Shown in pieces: positions 49,286-58,800 of a stretch of 64,000 bases of DNA. The notes beneath the pieces were generated by a model. It saw only the letters and a program-made list of their open reading frames with translations, was not told the DNA's origin and did not search any database. Each line of letters begins with the position of its first letter. Within the stretch, counting starts at the first letter, position 1. Location of the stretch: the NCBI GenBank assembly GCA_000158655.1, contig EQ973343.1, positions 155,019 to 219,018 of the forward strand, written 5' to 3'. Source of the stretch: [Clostridium] methylpentosum DSM 5476 (lineage in GTDB: Bacteria; Bacillota; Clostridia; Oscillospirales; Ruminococcaceae). Both the position numbers and the translations under genes were made by a program.

Positions 49286-52200
49286 TTATTTCTCTTGTTT
49301 TTTTCTACGAACTGCAACAAATGCCGCTGCTGCGAGCAATCCAATCGCTGCCGTCGCGACAGGCAAAGACTCGCCTGTTTTGGGGGTGGAGCTGGAATGG
49401 GATACACTGCTGTCTCCGGTTACCACGGGTGTCTCAGTCTGGCTCTGCGCATCGTTCAGAACCAGCCCAGCGATGGCATCCTGGAGGTCGGACACTGCCT
49501 GTTCAACCTGTTGTTCCGTTGCATCTTCATTCTGCATAACTTCGTTGCCCTGTGCAATTGCCGCGTTGAACTTCTCAACGCTCAGCGCCGTGTAGGAAGT
49601 TGTGTCAATTGCATTCGCCTGGTTGAGCACCTGCTCAAGGATCGATTTGTCGGGTTTGTAACGCAGTTCCTGGACCGTGTCGAGGAGTTTGGAAAGCGCT
49701 GTGCTGATCTCGCTCTCAAGCGCGTTGCCGCGGTCGTCAAGCACCGCTTTGGCTGCGGCGAGCGCATCCGGCAGAGCCGCTTTTGCATCGTTGTTGACGA
49801 AAAGATCCATGTCGAGGCTGGAGGCATACTCGTAGAGGCTCTCGAGCATCGTGGCGTCGCCCCGGACAAATCCGAGCTGGTGAATCGCATTCATGAGTTC
49901 GATCCAGGCAGAGTCGATCTGCTCCTGAGAATCGTGGTTGGCAAGCACTGCTTTTGCGTTGGTGTACGCGTTGTTAAAGGTATCCTGAACATCCTGGATA
50001 GCGGCGTCAACTTCTCCCGATGCGATTGCTTGCTCCGCGTACTCGATAACCTTGGAGAGGATCGAGGTGTTGAATGCGGATTTTTCAACGACTACTTTGG
50101 TGTAGGGGGAGAGGACAACCGACTTCAAGCCGTATGTCTGTGCGCCCGCCTGCATGCCGGGATGTTTCTGAGTACCGTCAAACGCTTCGTTTTCCACAAG
50201 AGCGCGGTTGAGAAGGGTGGTAGCCGTCTTGACGACAAGGGTGTTTTCCCCGCTGTGGAGATAGTTTCCGATGTCCACTGTGTCGGTGAGATTGCTCACG
50301 CTCAGTTCGATGCCGTTGACCGTCACGCTGAGCACCTCTTCCTGATTGTATGCGAGGCTGAGCTCCGCACCCATCGAGGAATTCCACTCATCGAGGGTGA
50401 CATTCTTTTGATACACCCCAATACCCGAGACGTTTTCCATCTTATCCACGCCGAGCGCTGCAAGCTGCTCTGCGGTTGCCGGCAGGTTTTTCCAGAGGGA
50501 AGATTCTGGACTCAGGTCGAGTCCTTCAAAGCTCACTTCAGTGATCGCCGTCTGGCTCGGGTCTTTGTAGACAACCCGCTCTTTTCCATCGATTTCCGAG
50601 ACGACAACCTTTTGGATGTTGTCCTCGCTGTAGTCAGGGCCAAAGCTGCGGATGGTCAAATCCCAACCGCTGCTCAGATCGATTGCATCGTAGCTCTCAG
50701 CCACGGTCACGGTCTGGCTGCTTCCATCCGAGAAGGAGAGTTCGTAGGTTCCGGGGGTGTTCGACTGGAATACCACTGCGCCGTTTTCATAGACGACATC
50801 TGCGTCAGCGTCGGTTGTGACGAGTGCGTGGGCGGATGTGATCTGCGGCAATTCGTCCTGGTTTTCCGGCGAAACGATGCCGATGATCATCGACTCTCTC
50901 GCCTTGAGCGAAAGGTTCATCGTGATGGTGCCATCCCCGTTGTCGGTGTAAGCGGCAACCGGGGTGATCTCGCCCGTCATCGCATCGAGGAGATAGGGGG
51001 TTCCTTCGCCCTTGAGGGTGACCGATGCGTTGATCTCAGGACCGGATTTCAGGTTGTTGCCGACGCCGGCGTTGAGCATACCGCTGTTCGCGTTGGAATT
51101 GTAGTCGTTGTAGAGGAAATAGTAGTTGGAGCCGTCCGTCTCATCCTCATAGTGGGTGGCAACCAGATTGTCGACGTCATCATATGAGGCGGCGGACTGG
51201 ATGCCATCCTCCTCAAAGGCTGCCAGCAGCGATTCATCCTTGTCCGCGACTTCGGTGACGTTTGCAAGCGCCTTGAGCTCGGCGAACTTCGCTGTGACAT
51301 TGGCAACGGTGTCTTCTCCCTTTTCGGTGCCCGAAACCGCATTGATGTCGGTGTTGACCAGATAAATCGGGAGTCCCTGCTGTGCGTATTCGATCAGTTT
51401 TTCGATACAGGCGACCTTCATGGCGCTCACGCCGCTGAGAACAATCGCTTTGTATTCGGGGCCGTCGGCATAGAGAACCGTTTCGCCCTCTTCGTTGGTC
51501 GAGACGGTTGCGTGATCGGCGTTGAGCAGCATCGTCTCGCTCACGATATCGTAGGTGTAACCGTTGTCGAGAAGGGTATCCCAACTGTTTCCAAAAACGG
51601 CGACATCCTTTTTGTCCTTACCGGTCTGCAGAACAGCCTGTGTACGCGCCATGTAGCCGGTGAGGTTGTCAGCGTCCTCCCAGTAGGCCTGGCGATAGGA
51701 GTAGGAGTCGGCGAAGCCGCTGCCAAATGCCGACCAGCCCGGCCACTGCGCATTGTAACCGTTGAGCGATTTGGAATAGGGGGTGCCGTGCAGGATGACG
51801 TGATTGACGCCCTGCGAGTAGTTCTGTCCCACCTCAATGAGCACGTCAGACCAGTTGAGGGAGAGGTTTTCCATGCCGGTGACCGCCTCCATCGAAAGGA
51901 TGTCCTTGCCCATCAGGTTTTTAAAGGAGGTGCGCTGGCGCAGGCCGTCCCCTTTGGTTCCGTTGTCGCCCTCGATGATGTCGATGTTCTCCTGAACTGG
52001 TGCGCAGATGTCTGATTCGATCTGCACGCGGAAGCCGTAGCCCGCGCAGTGTTCTCTGGACCATTCGCTGACCGCACCGTAGTGCTCGGTGGAGTAGAGG
52101 TAGCTCTTGAGGGTGCTGTAATCAGTGTTGATCTGCGAGGTGATCTCGCTGTCCTCATCCTCAAAGCTCAGACTGCTGTTGTTGTTCACTGCGGTGACAA

Positions 52201-53497
52201 TCGGAAGAGCAGCTGCATACGCGTAGTCCTCGCCGAACGCATTGGCAATGCCCTCGGCCATCTTGCTCGACCAGAGGGTGTTGCCCACCAGTTCGAGCGA
52301 GTCCTCAAACAGCATCGGATCCGCCACCTTGGCGTTTTCTTCCATCAAGGCGAGCATTTCGTCGTCCAGGATGTATTTATCCCAGTAATCGGTGATCACC
52401 TTGATGCCCTCTCTGTCAAGGTAGTTGGGGACGTAAAGGTTGTTGACCATCGATTCGGAGTAGCCGCCGAAGCCGCCGTCCGAAAAGACCTGTCCAGTTC
52501 CGCGGTAGTAGGAGGAGACGACGATGTAGTCGCCCGCTGCGATCTCATCCCCTTCACTTGGGGTGTAATCACTGAGCAGGCCGCTGACATCCGCTTGGTA
52601 GATGCTCTGCCAGTCCGCCATGCGCGCGCGCTTAAAGTCCTTATCGATCTTGTTCGAGACGTTGTCCGCTGCGTCGGGGTCAAAGTTTTCGGGTTCTTCT
52701 CCGAACACTTCGACAACTGCGCTGTCATAGGTTCCGGTCCAGCCATACGCGTCTGCATAGGCGTTGAAGGTTGCCTCGTCCGGAACGCCGGCCGCCCAGC
52801 CCTCTCCGTCCACAGTGGAGACGTTGTCGGTGATGTCAATCAGGCTGTCAAAATCGAGTGTGAGCTCGCCGTTGTCCCCAACCGCAGAAACCTTGACAAG
52901 CGCTGCGCTCGAAAACTTATCGGTGAAGATAAACGGGTTTTTGAGCGCATCCTTGGTCCGCATGTCGTCGGGGAGCTCGAGGGTGACGTTCGAGCCGCTC
53001 ACCTTGGTGTAGGAACTCGTCTGGATGCTGGACGCTGCGTCGTCGTTGGGGTCAATCGTGTTGATGCACAGCGGCCAGTGAGCGGTAAATGTGATGTCAA
53101 CCGTGAATCCGCCCTCGATCGCGTTCGCCGCTTTGAGAACCTTTTTCATCGTCTTTTTCCAGTTCTCGCTGCCCCATCCATAGCTCTCTGCATCCACATT
53201 GGAGTAGTTGCTGCCGTCCGCCAAGTAGGCGATCTCAACTCCTCCGAATCCCGCTTCTGCGAGCTCGTTGATCTGTTTGGCAACTGTGTCGAATTCGTCT
53301 TCGCCAGCCCAGCCGTCAGGGAACCACATCCGGCACATCGGTTTCGCGGTGGAATCCGGGTTTTCAAATGCCTGGATGACTGTGGAACCTGTTTCGGCCG
53401 CAACCTGCTGCCCGTTCGTTGCCGACGCGGGGATCAGGGTTGCGGAACAGGCGATGGCGACAGCGAGCAGAGCTGCCAAGATTTTCGATTTCTTCAT
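49286..53497 (-). CDS. cell-wall-anchored GH106-type alpha-L-rhamnosidase
   Basis: About 1403 residues. The signal peptide is MKKSKILAALLAVAIACSAT to PASA. The N-terminal catalytic region has the GH106 pattern MCRMWFPDGWAGEDEFDTVA, then ELAEAGFGGVEIAYL, and later VNHVILHGTPYSKSLNGYNA and YRQAYWEDADNLTGYMARTQ. A beta-sandwich region, FIVAR repeats (about 1160-1370) and the sorting signal TPKTGE with RRKKQ tail follow. It should cleave rhamnose from rhamnogalacturonan-like glycans by an inverting mechanism. The ATG at 53497 follows AAAGGA. Much higher GC than the surface-protein genes beside it. Divergent from AraC regulator 2. Confidence 0.82.
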   Translation of the reverse strand: MKKSKILAALLAVAIACSATLIPASATNGQQVAAETGSTVIQAFENPDSTAKPMCRMWFPDGWAGEDEFDTVAKQINELAEAGFGGVEIAYLADGSNYSNVDAESYGWGSENWKKTMKKVLKAANAIEGGFTVDITFTAHWPLCINTIDPNDDAASSIQTSSYTKVSGSNVTLELPDDMRTKDALKNPFIFTDKFSSAALVKVSAVGDNGELTLDFDSLIDITDNVSTVDGEGWAAGVPDEATFNAYADAYGWTGTYDSAVVEVFGEEPENFDPDAADNVSNKIDKDFKRARMADWQSIYQADVSGLLSDYTPSEGDEIAAGDYIVVSSYYRGTGQVFSDGGFGGYSESMVNNLYVPNYLDREGIKVITDYWDKYILDDEMLALMEENAKVADPMLFEDSLELVGNTLWSSKMAEGIANAFGEDYAYAAALPIVTAVNNNSSLSFEDEDSEITSQINTDYSTLKSYLYSTEHYGAVSEWSREHCAGYGFRVQIESDICAPVQENIDIIEGDNGTKGDGLRQRTSFKNLMGKDILSMEAVTGMENLSLNWSDVLIEVGQNYSQGVNHVILHGTPYSKSLNGYNAQWPGWSAFGSGFADSYSYRQAYWEDADNLTGYMARTQAVLQTGKDKKDVAVFGNSWDTLLDNGYTYDIVSETMLLNADHATVSTNEEGETVLYADGPEYKAIVLSGVSAMKVACIEKLIEYAQQGLPIYLVNTDINAVSGTEKGEDTVANVTAKFAELKALANVTEVADKDESLLAAFEEDGIQSAASYDDVDNLVATHYEDETDGSNYYFLYNDYNSNANSGMLNAGVGNNLKSGPEINASVTLKGEGTPYLLDAMTGEITPVAAYTDNGDGTITMNLSLKARESMIIGIVSPENQDELPQITSAHALVTTDADADVVYENGAVVFQSNTPGTYELSFSDGSSQTVTVAESYDAIDLSSGWDLTIRSFGPDYSEDNIQKVVVSEIDGKERVVYKDPSQTAITEVSFEGLDLSPESSLWKNLPATAEQLAALGVDKMENVSGIGVYQKNVTLDEWNSSMGAELSLAYNQEEVLSVTVNGIELSVSNLTDTVDIGNYLHSGENTLVVKTATTLLNRALVENEAFDGTQKHPGMQAGAQTYGLKSVVLSPYTKVVVEKSAFNTSILSKVIEYAEQAIASGEVDAAIQDVQDTFNNAYTNAKAVLANHDSQEQIDSAWIELMNAIHQLGFVRGDATMLESLYEYASSLDMDLFVNNDAKAALPDALAAAKAVLDDRGNALESEISTALSKLLDTVQELRYKPDKSILEQVLNQANAIDTTSYTALSVEKFNAAIAQGNEVMQNEDATEQQVEQAVSDLQDAIAGLVLNDAQSQTETPVVTGDSSVSHSSSTPKTGESLPVATAAIGLLAAAAFVAVRRKKQEK

Positions 53498-53653
53498 AGC
53501 CAAGTCCTTTCTCGTCATGAGTTTTAATAAAAAAGATTCTCAGTCAGAACCATTTTTATTCCTTTTGATCACATCTCTATGCTACCATTTTCGATAAAAC
53601 TGTACAATATCACCAGATGACCTCGTGCTATTCATTTTTTGACCTCTCAGGCT

Positions 53654-53682
53654 TTGCCAGCTCAATCGTTTTCGTGTATAAT
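53654..53682 (+). promoter_or_regulatory. promoter of AraC gene 2
   Basis: TTGCCA (53654-53659), 17-bp spacer and perfect TATAAT (53677-53682), 31 bases before the ATG. Confidence 0.75.
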
Positions 53683-53713
53683 AAATGAAAACCACCAGAA
53701 AGGAGGCGGATCG

Positions 53714-54721
53714 ATGTTCGACCCTCTCTATTACCAGGAACTCGTGCAACAACGGATCATGGAAGGCGGAAGACCGGGCAGGGAAAATCCGCGTGAACAG
53801 CTTTTGGAGGAGATCAAACGAACGGGAGAGTATCACATCCACGACAGTGCGCGGCTGGAACGCAGGCTTCCGATCGACATCAACATCCACCAGCCCGGAG
53901 CCACCGGACCCCATGCGGAAAACCCACACTACCATGATTTCTTTGAACTGCTCTATGTCTATCGCGGCAGTGTAGTCAACGTCGTCCACCGCCAGGAGCG
54001 TGTGACAGTGGACAGCAAACACGTCCTGCTCATGAATCCGAACAGCCGCCACCTTCCCCTCTGCGACGAATTGGACACCATTGCCTTTAACATCATGCTG
54101 CGCCGCTCCTTTATCGAAGAGACGGTTCTCAACCTCATCGGGGGCAACAATTTTGTCTATCACTTTTTTCTCCACTCCATTTACGGGGAGAACGAAATGC
54201 GGGACTACCTGTTTCTCCCGGTCAACGACGAAATCGTGGGACACATCCACAGCATTATCCGGGAACACTGTGAGGAAAAGCCGTTTTATGAGCAGATGCT
54301 CGTCTCCAATCTCATTCTGCTACTCGGCGAATTCGCCCGCATTCAAAAACAGGAGACCGATCTGGAAAGCGAACGCCTGGTCGGTAGCGGCAAACTCACC
54401 GACATGCTCCGCTATATTCAGCTGCACTACGCCACAGTCACCCTCCAGTCGGTGGCAGAGCATTTCAGCTATTCCGACGCCTACCTGTCCCGTCTGATCA
54501 AAAAGGAGACGGGAAAGAGCTTTTCGGAGATCGTCAGCGGTATTCGGTTTCACACCGCCTGCAACTACCTCAAGCACTCCACCCTCACCATAGAAAAGAT
54601 CTCGGACATTGTCGGGTATCAAAATGTCGGAAATTTCTTTCGCGCCTTTAAAAAGAATTGCGGCGTCTCCCCCAGCGACTACCGGAAGCAAAACCAGGCC
54701 GGAGCATCCGTGTCCCCGTGA
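53714..54721 (+). CDS. AraC-family regulator 2
   Basis: A 335-residue regulator with a cupin-like sensor (NPHYHDFFELLYVYRGSVVN, LLMNPNSRHLPL) and a C-terminal AraC domain (YSDAYLSRLIKKETGKSFSE, then IEKISDIVGYQNVGNFFRAF). It is clearly related to regulator 1 (shared YLSRLIK and TGKSF segments). AAAGGAGG stands seven bases before the ATG. Its divergent position suggests control of the GH106 gene. Confidence 0.88.
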   Translation: MFDPLYYQELVQQRIMEGGRPGRENPREQLLEEIKRTGEYHIHDSARLERRLPIDINIHQPGATGPHAENPHYHDFFELLYVYRGSVVNVVHRQERVTVDSKHVLLMNPNSRHLPLCDELDTIAFNIMLRRSFIEETVLNLIGGNNFVYHFFLHSIYGENEMRDYLFLPVNDEIVGHIHSIIREHCEEKPFYEQMLVSNLILLLGEFARIQKQETDLESERLVGSGKLTDMLRYIQLHYATVTLQSVAEHFSYSDAYLSRLIKKETGKSFSEIVSGIRFHTACNYLKHSTLTIEKISDIVGYQNVGNFFRAFKKNCGVSPSDYRKQNQAGASVSP

Positions 54722-54910
54722 AGCGCTCTCCAAAGGATCAAACAGGAACGACTTTACTAGGCCGCGGCCACAGGCTGGCATTTTTTCTGCTGAGCAAGAA
54801 CTCGCACTGCAGACAACCCTGTCAATCAATTCAACAGTTTCCTCAAGCTCACCGATCAATAGGAGAAGAAACGCCGCTCGAAACGTTCGGCTTTTGGCGC
54901 AGAGCTCAGA

Positions 54911-54999
54911 ACCACTCGTAAATGAGTGATGTGCACAGACCACAGTGACGAAATACATATGTAGTCCCTCAAGGGGCGCTGAAGTTTGACGCTGCATTC
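54911..54999. repeat. hairpin repeat unit, copy A (diverged)
   Basis: CACTCGTAAATGAGTG followed by TGCACAGACC and TCAAGGGGCG. It matches the layout of copy B at 55535 with many substitutions. Confidence 0.45.
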
Positions 55000-55534
55000 C
55001 TCTCCCAGGCAGCTGCTTCAGCCGCTTGTGTTTCTAACAGGTCCGCCTGTTCTATAATTGGCAACAGATCGCTGGGGGAAGCCTCCTCTGGCTGCGGGAA
55101 GTGGAGTTTATGCATTGATTTGGTGCGGCTGCACCTTTCTCATCCCCGACTCCAGAAATGTCTGTAGCCGCATATATATTCCCATCGTTCCATAATCATC
55201 AGGCTGCTATTCCCTTTGAGATGTCTTACCAACTGCGCAATACCGAGAAACGGAGGCATGCTCACTGGATGTGATCTCGCTATGCATTCGGTTTCAACAT
55301 TTCTGCCTTCTTTTCCTTAAATAACTTTTAAAGTGACTGACCGATAGCCGATTTCTTTGTACGAATCCATCAACGCGTAGACTCGTTGATACTAGCATCT
55401 TCATTTTGAAAGTGATGAAGATTTTTCCACGTTAGAACCCTCCTTTTTTGTCATGCAGTCGCAAGATCATTGACTACTCCCCTTTAAAAGGTTTTTTCCA
55501 ATAGAAACGAGGGAGTACCCAAGCAGAACAAACA

Positions 55535-55643
55535 AAACCACCCGTAAACGGGTGGTTTGCACAGGCCCAAGCAGGACCAATTTCCGGTTTTACCCTTAAG
55601 GGGCGTAGAATTGCATCACACGCACGGCAACCCGTAAACGGGT
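55535..55643. repeat. hairpin repeat unit, copy B
   Basis: AAACCACCCGT and ACGGGTGGTTT form an 11-bp hairpin (55535-55558), followed by TGCACAGGCC, CCCTTAAGGGG and a second hairpin ACCCGTAAACGGGT (55630-55643). This resembles the end structure of IS200/IS605-type elements, but no transposase is present. Confidence 0.5.
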
Positions 55644-55750
55644 CACATTCACCTGCCATACTGTGCAATTTTCCTTTCCTTCGGCAGACCTTTCACCAAA
55701 GCTTTCTTACTCCTCCGGTAGAACCGAATTTTTTCAAACTAAAGCGTACA

Positions 55751-55792
55751 AAAAACGACTGGCTCTGTTTCAAACAGAACCAGTCGTTTTTT
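55751..55792. terminator. terminator of rhamnosidase 2
   Basis: AAAAACGACTGG and CCAGTCGTTTTT form a long stem (with TCTGTTT/AAACAGA inside). T runs lie on both strands, so it can act in either direction. Confidence 0.8.
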
Positions 55793-55833
55793 CGGGTAGC
55801 TTTCACCTCTCCGTCAAATAGGAAGGAAAGTCG

Positions 55834-58800
55834 TTATTTTTTCCTTTTGCTGAGGACAACACCCGCGCCCGCCAAGCTGAGCAGGACAATTCCGACCGCA
55901 ATCGGAGCGGTTTCACCCGTCTTTGCACTGCCGTTGCCAGCGGTCATTTGGCTGTCCCCCTGCACCGTAGTCCCTGTTTCAGAACCGGCGAGGGTTTGGA
56001 GATCGTCAATTGCGTTTCTGAGAGAGGCTGCGGCTGCGTCAATCTCGGCCTGGGTCGCATCCGGATTGCTGTACACCGCCTCTGCTGCGCTGTTTGCCGC
56101 GTTAAAAGCCGCTACACTCTGCGCTGTGTAAAGCGCTGTATTGATTTGAGCCGCTTGGGCAAGCACTGCCTGGAGGACTGATTTGTCCGCCTTATACCGC
56201 AGGTTGAGCATCGCTTGGAGGAGGGCATCCTCCGCCTTGGTGACGTCATCCTGCAGCGCGTTGCCGTCGGCGTAGGTCTCCTTGGCCGCTGCGAGCGCTG
56301 CGACGAACGGCTCCGCGGTCTCAGAGGTATAGCGATCAATGTTGTCGTTGAAGCCGTTTGCTGCCTCAATGAGCTGCCCAAGGGAGGTCTTGTCCCCGCG
56401 GACAAATCCGAGCTTGTGGATCTCGGTCATCAGCGCCTGCCAAGCCTCATCGACAACCGCCTGGGTGGCGGCGGGATCCTGCTCCACAGTGCGGGCGTAT
56501 TCGAGCGCAGCGGTGAAGCTTTGCTGCACCATTTCGATGACGTTGTCAAATTCTTCTGAATCGAACTGCGCCTGTGCATAGGCGAGGACAGAGCGGAGGA
56601 TCGTCTTGTCCGCATCCGTAGGCTCAGGGACATCCGCCACATTGTACACACCCATCTCGGCGAGCTGGAGGAAATAGTAGTTCGGGTCTGCCTGCGCCGG
56701 CTCGCCCAGCTTGGTGACGTGCAGGCGGATATAGCGGGCTGTCACCGCTTCAAACTCAAAGACCGAAGGTTTGCGCAGCTGCGCCTGATAGTCGGTGTAG
56801 GAGGAGACGGTGGTGTACTCCTCCGCCCCATCCTGTTTGACCTCAAACGAGAAGTCCTTCGGGAAAGAGGCGGCGCCTCCGCTGACGCCGACCGTGTCGG
56901 AACGAGGGTAGAGCTGGACGCGGTTAAAGGTGGTATCCTCTCCCAGGTCGATCTCAACCCAGTAGTCGACGTCCGGGGTGTGTCCCTGCTGGGTGGTGAA
57001 GCCGAGGCTTCCGGGCTGGCTGGTCAGAATTCCATCAACGAGGTTGGCGCTTGACCAATCCGCGACATCCCAGCCGTTGTTGCTGGTGACCTGTTTGCCC
57101 TGCGCCAGACTGTCGTGACCAGCCCATTTGACCTGGGCGGTCAGGCTCAGGTCCTGCTGCGGGATCAGTGTGATGGTGTCTTTATCCGAAGTCAAATCGC
57201 CTGTCCAGCCGGAAATTGCGTAGTCCACATCATTCTCGGGCATGGCCTGGAGAGTGAGCGCGCTTCCCTTTTCCACCTGAATGCTGGGAGGCATTTTCTG
57301 GAACGCACCGCCGTTAACCGAAACGAGGGTGTCCACCGCGGAATCCGACTGGCTGAGGGAAATTGTGCAGTACTCGGTGACTGAGGTGGCGAAGCTGTAA
57401 GAACCGGCAACCGCCTCAAAGACCGCTTTGCCGTCCTTGGTCTCCACATAGGTGAGGCCGTCGCGCTCGGTGGTGACATCCTGGACATCCTTGCCGTTGA
57501 CGGTGAGAGACGCGCCCTCCTCGACGGGGATGTAGATGGTTGCAGTGGTGTTTGCGGGGATGGCTGCATCGTATGCGAAGCTGCCGTCGGAATAACGCCA
57601 GTTGCTGGTGATGGTTCCATAGGCGGAGTCATAGGAGCAATCCACCTGCTTGATCGACTGGTCGGGGGTGGGCTGCAGGATGATGTGCTTAAAGCCGGGC
57701 TGGTTGACGTCGTACAGGATGCCCGCCATGTAGCCGTACATCCATTCTGCGACCGCGCCGTAAGCGTAGTGGTTGAACGAGTTCATGCTGACCGGCCCAA
57801 AGCCGCCTTCGATGGTGTAGGAATTCCAGCGTTCCCAGATCGTCGTCGCGCCCTGGTCCACCGAGTAGAGCCAGGAGGGGTTGCCGCGCTGGAGTAGCAG
57901 CTGATAGGCAACATCAGACGCGCCAATGTCGCTGAGCGTCTGCATGATGATGGCGGTTCCCAGGAATCCGGTCTGGAGCTTGTTGCCGTTGCGTTTGATG
58001 TTGTCGAGCAGCGCCTGTTTGACCACCTCTCTCGAGTTGTCGTCGGGCAGCAGGTCCATTTTAAGCGCCATCAGGCAGGCGGTCTGCTCGGTGCGTTTGA
58101 GCGAGCCGTCGGGATTGACGAACAGCTCCTGGAAGAATGCCTTTTCCTCCTCGTAAACGGCCTGGTATTTTGCAACGTCCTCGGTTTTGCCGAGCACGGC
58201 CGCCATTTCCGCCATCATCTGCGCATCCCATGCGAAATAGGCGATTCCATAGAGGTTGTTGATCTCGGTGGACTGGTAATCCTCGTACGCGAGCCAGTCG
58301 CCGTGGTTGTGGCCGCCGCCGTATTTGTTGGTAGACGCCATAAAGACATCCATAAATTTCTGCATGTTGGGGTAACACTCTTGGATGATGGAGATGTCGC
58401 CGTACATTTTGTAGAGGTTGTACGGGATGATGACGCCGGCGTCTCCCCAACCGAGCTGGCCGATTTCACCGTAGCCGTTGTAGGGCGCGGTGTCAGGGTA
58501 TGCCCCGTCGTAGAATCCGCCCACGACCTGGGAGTCGTTCATGTCATCCATATATTTTTCGAGGAAGCCCTTGACATCCCCGTTGTAGGATGCGGCGGTC
58601 GAGAAGACCTGAGCGTCCGCTGTCCATCCCTTGCGCTCGTCGCGCTGAGGGCAGTCGGTCGGAACGCTGAGGTAGTTGCCGTACTGACCCCACACGATGT
58701 TGCTGATGAGCTGGTTGACATCCGCGTTGGAGGTGGTGAGGCGACCGGTGTCGTTTGCCACCGAGGTCAGCACCAACCCTCTGACACGGTGGATGGTCAC

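Larger units (their letters stand above)
54722..55833. other. 1.1-kb intergenic region with hairpin repeats
   Basis: No gene is convincing. Three related hairpins of the form ACCC-GTAA-ACGGGT lie at 54911-54930 (diverged), 55535-55558 and 55630-55643. The first two are followed by TGCACAG and then a CCCTTAAGGGGCG-like palindrome (54966-54978 and 55592-55604). They look like ends of a small transposable element. The GH78 terminator is at 55751-55792. Confidence 0.55.

Noticed and set aside
49295-51187. 630-residue plus-strand open frame inside the GH106 gene
   Set aside because: It is fully antisense to the GH106 enzyme, whose frame has clear domains, signal peptide and anchor. The product has no recognisable domain.
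55474-55668. 64-residue minus-strand frame
   Set aside because: It lies across the hairpin repeats and has no SD; the product reflects the repeats.
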